From NCBI GenBank assembly GCA_029260735.1, contig JAJDCR010000089.1, forward strand, positions 1 through 64,000: a DNA stretch of 64,000 bases, read 5' to 3'. Origin of the DNA: Planctomycetota bacterium (GTDB taxonomy: Bacteria > Planctomycetota > Uabimicrobiia > Uabimicrobiales > Uabimicrobiaceae). The position numbers were made by a program, and so were the translations under genes. The notes under the pieces are model-generated. The model searched no databases. It had not been told where the DNA came from and saw only the letters and a program-made list of their open reading frames with translations. Shown here one piece after another: positions 8,333-15,691 of this stretch (the stretch's first letter is position 1; every line of letters starts with the position of its first letter).

Positions 8333-9434
8333 AAAGCAGGCGAATATCACCTTCTCTCGGTTTCCAAAGTCTTCCTTCTTCTGGGCTCCATAAAGATAAT
8401 TTCCCTGGTCCATTAAGGCATATTACAGATAAACAAACATGAATAGTTATGATAAGAGGATCTTCTACAGCCATTAAACAAACTTTGAAAAGACTGGCTA
8501 GAGCCCCAATTCGTCCAAATAACCCTAAAATGACAAAAATTAGCAAGAATACCAGGACTAAGTCAGAGATGAAAAATAAGGTAATAGTAAGACAAATCCG
8601 TGATATAACAGGTAAAATATCTAGGTATAGAAAGCAAAACTTTCGTCCTTTTGTTTTGTATGATTCTTTGGTCGTATCAATTACAGAGATTGTAATAAGC
8701 CAATCTTGTACAAAAACAACAGTAAAGGGAAATATTAATATAACGGCTGCTAAATGTAAATGAGGAAGGAAAATCGGAGGGAAAAGAGTCATGACAATAA
8801 CTCCCATCATCATTACAGCAAGAGTGTGGCGATAAGTGCTGTAGGGGAGTGGACAAATCTTTTTGTTCTTTGATTTTCTTACGAAGAGAGCTGCAATAAA
8901 AAGAAAACGGGCCAAACCTGCGATTATGTACCATGAGAAAAGTTTTTCCATCGAGACACAAAGTATAATCCCAATAAGAATGACTAAACCATCGAACTCT
9001 ATATCAAGTTTTTCACCTAACTCTGTTTTTTGCTTCGTTTTACGAGCTAGGTACCCATCAAAAATATCAATGATAAGAGCTGCCCAAAATACACCCCAGC
9101 ACAACCACTCAAAACCTTTTTCAGAATACTCTACTACAGTAAAACCAGCAAGTAGAGCGATCAAAAATCCACGAGATAGAGTTGCCACATTACCCCAGCC
9201 AAGGGTGGGAAATAGCTTTTTATCTATGTCATGATTTTTGTCCAAGAAATACCATAAAATGTATAATTCTATGGTTAAAACAATTCCTGTTACTAAGGAA
9301 GCTAGGAGAATGCCCTCTAGTTTAAAATAGAAAGAGAGGAAATATATAACAACAGGGGTAAAGGAGAAATATATAAAGGCAACTTTCCAAAAGGCTTGGC
9401 GTAGTTTTTTGAAATTTTCGGTATTTTGATTCAT
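8331..9434 (-). CDS. CDP-alcohol phosphatidyltransferase family membrane enzyme
   Basis: Residues ~126-148 give the complete signature DG-x2-AR-x8-G-x3-D-x3-D (DGYLARKTKQKTELGEKLD then IEFD). This is the metal- and CDP-binding site of enzymes such as phosphatidylglycerophosphate, phosphatidylserine and phosphatidylinositol-phosphate synthases. At 367 residues it is longer than the usual ~200. It has two or three additional hydrophobic segments before the signature and several after it, so roughly eight or nine membrane helices overall. The acceptor alcohol cannot be told from sequence. It is monocistronic, divergent from the cNMP/CPBP gene and convergent with the Clp operon. Confidence 0.85.
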   Translation of the reverse strand: MNQNTENFKKLRQAFWKVAFIYFSFTPVVIYFLSFYFKLEGILLASLVTGIVLTIELYILWYFLDKNHDIDKKLFPTLGWGNVATLSRGFLIALLAGFTVVEYSEKGFEWLCWGVFWAALIIDIFDGYLARKTKQKTELGEKLDIEFDGLVILIGIILCVSMEKLFSWYIIAGLARFLFIAALFVRKSKNKKICPLPYSTYRHTLAVMMMGVIVMTLFPPIFLPHLHLAAVILIFPFTVVFVQDWLITISVIDTTKESYKTKGRKFCFLYLDILPVISRICLTITLFFISDLVLVFLLIFVILGLFGRIGALASLFKVCLMAVEDPLIITIHVCLSVICLNGPGKLSLWSPEEGRLWKPREGDIRLL

Positions 9435-9522
9435 GTTGGATTGCTCTATAGGAGTTTTCTGAGTTATAGTGATTAGTTGAGGTATTATCAGTACTAGGTT
9501 TTGCTATGTCAAGCAATAATCT

Positions 9523-9551
9523 TTGCCTTTGATTTAGGTAAATGGCATAAT
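9523..9551 (+). promoter_or_regulatory. Candidate sigma-70 promoter of the cNMP/CPBP gene
   Basis: TTGCCT (9523-9528) and CATAAT (9546-9551) are separated by 17 bp, about 50 bp upstream of the chosen ATG at 9603. Both boxes deviate from consensus, so this is only a plausible assignment. Confidence 0.35.
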
Positions 9552-9602
9552 TGGTGCCTCTTTAGGGATAAATACTTATCTACATGTTTACAGGAGTTTT
9601 TG

Positions 9603-10862
9603 ATGAAAAATGATGGAAAGATAGCCCTAACAGAAGATATGCTACTCAGTACTTTGAGTGCAAAAGACTCTCAAATCAATGAAGGACTCCGCTATTTTTT
9701 ACAGCAATATGGTCTTTTTCAGACTATGAGCTTAGACCAGCTTCAAGAGCTTTTACAGTGGGCTTCGATTAAGAGATATAAGCCTGGAGAGGTTATTACC
9801 CAAGATGGAGATGAAGCAAAAGATTTTTATGTTATTATAGAGGGTGTTCTAGAGGTTTTTAAAAAAGAAGAGAGTTCGGGAGAAAATTTTAAACTAGCTA
9901 GTTTACAGGAGGGCGAGTGCTTTGGAGAGAGGGCTCTCATGGAGAATAAAAAAAGAGAAGGGACTGTTATTGCAGCGGAGCATACCACTCTTTTACGGAT
10001 TCGAACAGACGTTCTTCAAAATGCTAAAGAAATTAAGCAGCATTGGCTTTCTAATCTTCTCTTAGGAGCCTTTTATCAATCTGTTGACCGAGTAAAAGCC
10101 ACCAATGAAACTACTTTAAATGCGCTAAAAAAAGAATTAAAAGAGTCTCAATTAAGGTCTTCGATGGGACAGTTTATTATTTTTTCCATCTTGACCATGT
10201 CTCTTTATACGATTTCAGCAATGATCGCTCATGAATTTATTTTTACTCCTATAGTTGCCATTGGTTATAATGCCATCTTCTTGGTAACTTTGGGAACGGC
10301 TGTGTTTGTTTTAATGAAAAAAAGCATCCATCCCTTGAGCTTTTTTGGGCTTTTTATTCCGAAAGAGTGGAAGCGACATTTAGGAGAGGCCCTTATTTGG
10401 TCAGTGGGTCTTTTGGCCTTGGTTGCTTTTTTGAAATATATTTTAATTCAAACTGTTCCCATGTTTGCGGAGTTGCCCCTCATTGATCCTGCTTGGATTT
10501 TCCCCGATGGGAGCATGAATTATAAAAGTATTTTCGCCATTATTTTGTACGTAGCTCTTTGTCCTTTTCAGGAGATATGTACCAGAGGAGCTTTGCAGTC
10601 TTCCTTGCAAGAGTTTCTTTCCGACTACAAGCAGAATACTTTTTGGGCTATTTTACTATCCAATGCCTTGTTTGCCGCTTCTCATTCTCACTTGTCTCCT
10701 TACTTTGCTCTTCTTACTTTTGTCCCTGGTTGTATGTGGGGATTTTTGTATGCTCGGCAAAAGTCATTACTAGGAACAACTTTTTCTCACATTGTTGTGG
10801 GAGTATTTGCTTTGCAGGTGTTGGGAATCTCAAAACTACTCGGCATGATTCTTATGAAATAG
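9603..10862 (+). CDS. Cyclic-nucleotide-binding domain fused to CPBP/CAAX-protease-like membrane domain
   Basis: The 419-residue protein starts at ATG 9603, chosen because AGGAG (9592-9596) lies six bases upstream; a longer frame from 9501 lacks such a site. Residues ~40-150 are a cNMP-binding fold, with FGERALM followed by KREGTV, the phosphate-binding cassette with its Arg. Residues ~180-415 hold about eight membrane helices with the CPBP signature: QEICTRG (usually EExxxRG, so the first Glu is Gln), FAASHSH and FSHIVVG. CPBP proteins are intramembrane glutamic-type proteases or immunity/anchoring proteins. The substitution makes protease activity uncertain. Regulation of a membrane protease by a cyclic nucleotide is inferred from the fusion. 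Confidence 0.82.
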   Translation: MKNDGKIALTEDMLLSTLSAKDSQINEGLRYFLQQYGLFQTMSLDQLQELLQWASIKRYKPGEVITQDGDEAKDFYVIIEGVLEVFKKEESSGENFKLASLQEGECFGERALMENKKREGTVIAAEHTTLLRIRTDVLQNAKEIKQHWLSNLLLGAFYQSVDRVKATNETTLNALKKELKESQLRSSMGQFIIFSILTMSLYTISAMIAHEFIFTPIVAIGYNAIFLVTLGTAVFVLMKKSIHPLSFFGLFIPKEWKRHLGEALIWSVGLLALVAFLKYILIQTVPMFAELPLIDPAWIFPDGSMNYKSIFAIILYVALCPFQEICTRGALQSSLQEFLSDYKQNTFWAILLSNALFAASHSHLSPYFALLTFVPGCMWGFLYARQKSLLGTTFSHIVVGVFALQVLGISKLLGMILMK

Positions 10863-11024
10863 AGACGTTTTTTTAGCAAGGAATTTAGAAAAGCTTTTTT
10901 TGGTCTTTTAGCTAAAGGAGAAAAAACAGAAGGGGATATTCATATTGAGCCCCAGCATGGAATAAAGATGTCTTATCTATCTTTAAAGGAACGGGCTGTT
11001 TTTTTTCTAATAAATTTACTTTAA
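10863..11024 (+). pseudogene. Remnant of a GspE/PilB-type secretion ATPase (N2 domain)
   Basis: Directly after the stop of the preceding gene, and in the same frame, an open stretch of 53 codons contains KGEKTEGDIHIEPQHGIKMSY. That closely resembles the ASDIHIEP...GLRVRYRIDG block of type II secretion/type IV pilus ATPases. It has no start, no Walker motifs and ends in TAA at 11022. The intact GspE-like gene at 24456 has the related block KASQIHLQPDVNEHRVRARI. I read this as a decayed fragment. Coincidental similarity over so short a stretch cannot be excluded. Confidence 0.45.
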
Positions 11025-11155
11025 GCGAATTAGCGCACCCTTCAGATGATAGAAGCCTTAAAAATATCTATAAAAATATTTGTTATCTTTTAATATTTAT
11101 GTTATTTTTTAATACTAGAAATCTTGTTTAGAGAATAAAAATTAAGGAAGCTAAT

Positions 11156-11830
11156 ATGAAACGATTTTGCTTATTTTTGCTGGGGTTTTGTTTACTTCCG
11201 GCATGGACGATGGCAGATGTAATCGGTATTACAGGAAGTGATGTTTTTATTTCCAATATATCCAACAACTCTTCCTTTTCAAGTATCAACGTGAGTAATC
11301 TCAATACTTCTCATGCTCGAAATCCTATTACAGTTAGAGGGTTAGCTGAGTTTAGTTTGCAACCTCTCTTTGACTTAGGAGTCGATGCTAGTGACATTAC
11401 TAGTGTCAACTTCCTTGCTGATTTCAACTCAACTGCTTCTTTTCCTGAATCGAATGTCCAAGCGAATATTCGCTTTTTCAAAATGACCACTAATGAAGAT
11501 GGTACTGCTAGCACTTCTGGATTTAACGATGGAGGAGTAGTTCAAATAGGTTCATCCCTTACTGCAGGAACTTACACAAGTGGTTTAAATATTGATGTTA
11601 CAAATGCCTTTTTCGAAGACTTCAATAACCCCGGAAGTACTCATACAGGGTTCTCTATTCGATTAGAAAATGAGCTCATTGGTAATACCGCTCTATTCCG
11701 CTTTGTAGGTTTTGAAGCGGTTACTCTTGAAGTTACTTTTAACAGCGCCATTCCTGAGCCATCCTCTTTCCTTCTTCTGAGCTTGGTAAGTGTTATTTCC
11801 TTAGCTTACATTAAGCTTTCTCCTCGCTAA
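11156..11830 (+). CDS. PEP-CTERM-anchored secreted protein 1
   Basis: The 224-residue protein has a cleavable signal peptide (LLGFCLLPAWTMA, cut before DVIG). A Ser/Asn/Thr-rich beta-type body follows. The tail is Pro-Glu-Pro (IPEPSSFLLL), a hydrophobic helix and a short basic end (KLSPR). This is the PEP-CTERM sorting signal processed by exosortases, so the mature protein is expected at the cell surface or in exopolysaccharide. The body is unrecognised. AAGGAAG precedes the ATG. The bidirectional hairpin at 11839-11870 follows. No exosortase gene is visible in the window. Confidence 0.85.
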   Translation: MKRFCLFLLGFCLLPAWTMADVIGITGSDVFISNISNNSSFSSINVSNLNTSHARNPITVRGLAEFSLQPLFDLGVDASDITSVNFLADFNSTASFPESNVQANIRFFKMTTNEDGTASTSGFNDGGVVQIGSSLTAGTYTSGLNIDVTNAFFEDFNNPGSTHTGFSIRLENELIGNTALFRFVGFEAVTLEVTFNSAIPEPSSFLLLSLVSVISLAYIKLSPR

Positions 11831-11838
11831 ATATAATC

Positions 11839-11870
11839 AGAAGAGAGGTTGTAGAAAAAACCTCTCTTCT
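11839..11870. terminator. Bidirectional terminator between convergent genes
   Basis: AGAAGAGAGGTT (11839-11850) and AACCTCTCTTCT (11859-11870) form a perfect 12-bp stem with an eight-base loop. It lies between PEP-CTERM protein 1 and the DAHP synthase gene. It is the first strong terminator downstream of trpA on the minus strand, so it probably also ends the trp-aroF transcript. Confidence 0.75.
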
Positions 11871-11881
11871 CTAAAACCTCC

Positions 11882-12901
11882 TCACAAAATCTCTCTATCC
11901 ACTACAGGCGCCATTTGTTTAAGAGAAATCATCAGTTTTTCGAACTGCTCTGGATAAAGCGATTGGATTCCATCGGAAAGTGCTTTCTCTGGCTCATTGT
12001 GAACCTCTACCATAATGCCATCAGCTCCTGCAGCTACACTAGCTCGAGCCATAGGAACAACCATTTCGCGAATCCCTGTTCCGTGGCTAGGATCAACAAT
12101 AACGGGTAAATGACTGAGTTGATGGAGCACTGGAACCGCAGCAATGTCTAAAGTATTTCGAGTATAGTTCTCAAAAGTACGGACACCTCGCTCACAAAGG
12201 ATAACATGGGGGTTTCCTTGGTGGAGAATATATTCTGCGGACATCAAAAGGTCTTGGTAAGTAGAGGAAAATCCTCTTTTTATCATAACAGGTTTTTCAG
12301 AGCGACCCACTTTTTTAAGAAGACTATAATTTTGCATATTACGAGCACCGATTTGTAATATATCGACGTAACGCCCGACAAGGTCTATCTGCTCCGCATC
12401 CATCACCTCTGAGATGGTGATAAGATTATGCACTTCCCCTGCTTCGGCCAAAATTTGTAATCCGTATTCTCCTAGTCCTTGAAAAGAGTAAGGAGATGTT
12501 CGCGGCTTAAAAGCTCCTCCTCGAAGAATATTTGCCCCAGCCTTTTTGACTTGAGCAGCAATAGTATTCATTTGCTCGGCCGACTCAATGGAGCAGGGGC
12601 CGGCCATAACTGCGAGCTCTTTCCCCCCAATCTGAATATCTTTTATCGGTATACATAAACGCTCCCGCCGAACATCTTTACTTGCGAGTTTATAAGGCTG
12701 GGTAAAAGGAAGTACTTTCTCGACTAAAGGCAGAGCTGCAAATTCCTCGATTTGCACTTGCTTGTTCATTCCGCTAACTACTGCTAGACTTTTTTGCCCA
12801 TTTTGTTCGCTCAAAGAAGCCCGTAAATTCATCCAATCTAGTCGTTTCATGAGAGTTTCAATATCGTTAGGATGGGCTTGTCGGGATAAAATAAGTATCA
12901 T
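11882..12901 (-). CDS. aroF: 3-deoxy-7-phosphoheptulonate (DAHP) synthase, type I-beta
   Basis: This enzyme condenses phosphoenolpyruvate and erythrose 4-phosphate, the entry step of the shikimate pathway. Of 339 residues, ~1-90 form the ferredoxin-like N-terminal regulatory domain found in Thermotoga-type enzymes (MILILSRQAHPNDIE). The barrel follows, with MAGPCSIES, LRGGAFKPRTSPYSFQGLG, QIGARNMQNY, IKRGFSS and VDPSHGTG, the usual substrate and metal ligands. It lies 146 bp after trpA on the same strand with no terminator between them. It can thus be read as the last gene of the trp transcript, making chorismate supply follow tryptophan demand. An own promoter in the 146-bp gap is possible. 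AGGAG precedes the ATG. Confidence 0.93.
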   Translation of the reverse strand: MILILSRQAHPNDIETLMKRLDWMNLRASLSEQNGQKSLAVVSGMNKQVQIEEFAALPLVEKVLPFTQPYKLASKDVRRERLCIPIKDIQIGGKELAVMAGPCSIESAEQMNTIAAQVKKAGANILRGGAFKPRTSPYSFQGLGEYGLQILAEAGEVHNLITISEVMDAEQIDLVGRYVDILQIGARNMQNYSLLKKVGRSEKPVMIKRGFSSTYQDLLMSAEYILHQGNPHVILCERGVRTFENYTRNTLDIAAVPVLHQLSHLPVIVDPSHGTGIREMVVPMARASVAAGADGIMVEVHNEPEKALSDGIQSLYPEQFEKLMISLKQMAPVVDREIL

Positions 12902-13047
12902 TTTAAATCTCCTAGAATGTGTTTAACTATGTTTTATTGTGACCATGATGTGTTAATATAAGAGCTAAACCTTTGCTAAATCTAAAGATCTTTTAGGACT
13001 CGGATAAACCTTAGCTTAAAACCTATATCGCTACCATGACCAATACT

Positions 13048-13809
13048 TTACCGAGGGTCCAAGCTCTGAGCCAATTGGCAAAGCTCCTCAGAGCTAGCCT
13101 TTTCCCCCATCGCTCGAACAAAAGCAGAGCCGACAACAAAACCATCCGCTTTCCCCGCTAAAGCACGTGCAGCTTGTTCTTTTGTACTAATACCAAACCC
13201 TGTCGCAATAGGTAGCGATATATACTTTTTTAACCTTATTATTTCTTCCTCGTAATCGGAAGGAAGGTCTGTTTTAACACCTGTAGTTCCTTTTCGACAA
13301 ACATAGTAAATAAAACCTGCTCCGGCATTTCCCAGCTCTTCTAAGCGCTGGCTAGGCGTACTGGGAGTTACCAAAAATATTCCCGAAAGCTGATAGCGCT
13401 CTAAATACAAGCGATGTGTCCCTGCTTCTTCGGGAGGCAAATCTACCACTAAAATACCATTGACTCCCGCTTGAGAAGCTGCTTTGTAGAAAGCTTCTCC
13501 TCCTTGTAAAAGAGGATTGTAGTAACTAAAGAGAATAATCGGAATCGAGCTTTGTTTCCGAATTTCTTGCGCAATAGCTAAAACATCTGAGAGATTCGTT
13601 CCTCCTGATAAAGAACGTTGAGCCGCTTCCTGAATGACAAAACCATCGGCGACAGGATCGGAAAAAGGAACTCCCAGCTCCAGAATGTTAACCCCTCCTT
13701 TTTCTAAAGCTAACGCAGCCTCAATAGAGTAGTCATTCCCTCCATCTCCAGCACAAAAATAAGCAACAAAAGCTCGTTGGGTATGAAAAGTTTCTTCGAT
13801 TGTATTCAT
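13048..13809 (-). CDS. trpA: Tryptophan synthase alpha subunit
   Basis: TrpA cleaves indole-3-glycerol phosphate to indole and glyceraldehyde 3-phosphate, passing indole to TrpB. The 253-residue TIM barrel has LELGVPFSDPVADG, which contains both catalytic acids (Glu in LELG, Asp in PVADG). It also has YYVCRKGTTG and the phosphate-binding ATGFGIST and GFVVGSAFV loops. Its ATG overlaps the trpB stop by four bases (ATGA), typical coupling for subunits made in equal amounts. It is the last trp gene proper of the operon. Confidence 0.96.
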   Translation of the reverse strand: MNTIEETFHTQRAFVAYFCAGDGGNDYSIEAALALEKGGVNILELGVPFSDPVADGFVIQEAAQRSLSGGTNLSDVLAIAQEIRKQSSIPIILFSYYNPLLQGGEAFYKAASQAGVNGILVVDLPPEEAGTHRLYLERYQLSGIFLVTPSTPSQRLEELGNAGAGFIYYVCRKGTTGVKTDLPSDYEEEIIRLKKYISLPIATGFGISTKEQAARALAGKADGFVVGSAFVRAMGEKASSEELCQLAQSLDPR

Positions 13810-15032
13810 GATAGTTCTTTTTCTAACAGTGGTAAAACTTGAGGAAGATCTTTTTGTCCACTCCCCGATAGGTTAACCACTACCCGGCAATCCTTTGCTA
13901 GCTGAGGGGCTATTTTGATTAAGTAGGCTAAGGCATGACTGGATTCTAGAGCGGGAATAATTCCTTCACTTTGGGCTAAGAGGCGAAATGCTTGCAAGCA
14001 TTCTTTATCAGTAACCGCTTGATAAGAAACTCTTCCTTCTTCAAAAAGCTGGGCATGATGAGGTCCAACTGCCGGGTAATCTAGTCCTGCCGAAATCGAA
14101 TGGGTTGGTAAAACTTGTCCGTCTTCATTTTGTAAAAGATAAGTGTAGCAACCGTGCAAAACTCCCGGTCTCCCTGTTGCAAAACGAGCGGCATGACGTG
14201 AAGTATCAACACCTTCTCCTCCTGCTTCGACCCCAACCATTTGTATTTGCGAATTTTCTAAGAAAGGAGCAAAAAGTCCTATCGCATTGGAACCTCCTCC
14301 GACACAGGCAATTAAAAGATCTGGTTGAGTGAAACCGTAGTCGATTACTTGCTTTTGGACTTCTTCTCCAATGACCCTTTGAAAGTCTTCGACAATCTGG
14401 GGGTAAGGATGAGGACCTAAGGCCGAACCTAAACAATAATGAGTATTCTCAAAGTTATTTGTCCAGTCTCGAAGAGCTTCATTGATGGCATCTTTAAGAG
14501 TGGCGCTGCCGTTGAAAACAGAACGAACATCGGCTCCTAGTAGCTTCATCTTTTTGACGTTGGGAGCTTGTCGCTTTATGTCTACTTCTCCCATGTAGAC
14601 CACACAATCCAAACCTAAGTAGGCGCAAGCTGTGGCTGTGGCAACTCCGTGTTGCCCTGCCCCCGTTTCCGCGATGATACGTTTTTTTCCCGTGTGTTGA
14701 GCCAAAAGACATTGTCCTAAGGCATTGTTGAGTTTATGGGCCCCTGTATGCAAAAGATCTTCTCGTTTTAAATAAACCTTCGGCCCCGAGATGGCTTGAG
14801 AAAATCTTTTAACTTCCGTTAATGGCGTCGGGCGGCCAGCGTAATGACAAAGAGTTTGCTTTAGCTTCTCTTGAAAGCTATTGTCGTCCTTTAAACGAGA
14901 GTAGTCTTCAAGAAGTTGCTCTAAAGATTGCAAGAGTAACTCGGGCATGTAGCAACCCCCAAAACGACCGAACTGTCTTTGAAATAAAGAGGCTTTCTTT
15001 TCAGGAGAAACCTCTGCTAAAGAAGTTATCAT
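13806..15032 (-). CDS. trpB: Tryptophan synthase beta subunit
   Basis: TrpB is the PLP enzyme joining indole and serine to make tryptophan. The 408-residue protein has normal TrpB1 length. It shows FGRFGGCYMPE near the start, the PLP lysine in HTGAHKLNNALGQ, AETGAGQHGVATA and the phosphate-binding GGGSNAIG loop. The C-terminal NLSGSGQKD region is also typical. It overlaps trpF by four bases upstream and trpA by four bases downstream. No abnormality was seen. Confidence 0.97.
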   Translation of the reverse strand: MITSLAEVSPEKKASLFQRQFGRFGGCYMPELLLQSLEQLLEDYSRLKDDNSFQEKLKQTLCHYAGRPTPLTEVKRFSQAISGPKVYLKREDLLHTGAHKLNNALGQCLLAQHTGKKRIIAETGAGQHGVATATACAYLGLDCVVYMGEVDIKRQAPNVKKMKLLGADVRSVFNGSATLKDAINEALRDWTNNFENTHYCLGSALGPHPYPQIVEDFQRVIGEEVQKQVIDYGFTQPDLLIACVGGGSNAIGLFAPFLENSQIQMVGVEAGGEGVDTSRHAARFATGRPGVLHGCYTYLLQNEDGQVLPTHSISAGLDYPAVGPHHAQLFEEGRVSYQAVTDKECLQAFRLLAQSEGIIPALESSHALAYLIKIAPQLAKDCRVVVNLSGSGQKDLPQVLPLLEKELS

Positions 15033-15691
15033 GAGGAAACCTTTCGCACTTGGTCTAAAAACTGTTTTACTTTATCGATATCTTTATGTCGGCGATCAGA
15101 GATAGTTACTCCGCTGCAGACATCTACTCCCCAAGGTCTATGTTGACAAATTGCTTGACTTACATTTTCTGGGTTTAATCCTCCAGCTAAAAACCAAAAC
15201 GCATCTGCCGGAGGAGAGAAGTTATCCCAGAGAAAAGAATCCGCTTTTTCTCCTTTTACTTGATCAAAAAGAAGAACGCTTTGTTTTTCGGGAGATATCT
15301 TCTCTCTTCTATGAACTTGTTCCAAAAAATCATGAGGACTAGAATGAGTAGAAAATCTCTCCACGACCAATATAGTATTCAAATTTGTCGGCAAGCTCAG
15401 ATAGGTAAGGCGAGAAGGATTGCCATGAAGCTGAGCGTAACTTATGGCACATTGGGAACATATTTCTTGAATATCTTCTTTTTCCTGCTCGACAAAAACT
15501 GCAACAACTTTTGCTCCCCCTTCCCTTGCAGCTAATGAAATTTCTTGGCCTTGAGAAAATCCCACTTGCCGTATAGAGTGCCGAGAAAAAATAATTCCAA
15601 TAAATTGAGCTCCTGCCTTTGCACATAAAAAAGCTTCTTCAGGAGAAACTAGGCCACAGATTTTTGTATAGATAGATTTTTTAGGAGACAC
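15029..15691 (-). CDS. trpF: Phosphoribosylanthranilate isomerase
   Basis: TrpF isomerises phosphoribosylanthranilate to the carboxyphenylamino-deoxyribulose phosphate used by the TrpC domain. The 220-residue single-domain barrel has TKICGL with the catalytic Cys, FIGIIFSRHSIR, QLHGNPS, LLFDQVKG with the catalytic Asp, and LAGGLNPENV. The start is GTG at 15691, preceded by GGAG seven bases away, and lies inside the end of the fused trpDC gene (11-bp overlap). A GTG start may lower its translation relative to neighbours. Confidence 0.94.
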   Translation of the reverse strand: MSPKKSIYTKICGLVSPEEAFLCAKAGAQFIGIIFSRHSIRQVGFSQGQEISLAAREGGAKVVAVFVEQEKEDIQEICSQCAISYAQLHGNPSRLTYLSLPTNLNTILVVERFSTHSSPHDFLEQVHRREKISPEKQSVLLFDQVKGEKADSFLWDNFSPPADAFWFLAGGLNPENVSQAICQHRPWGVDVCSGVTISDRRHKDIDKVKQFLDQVRKVSS

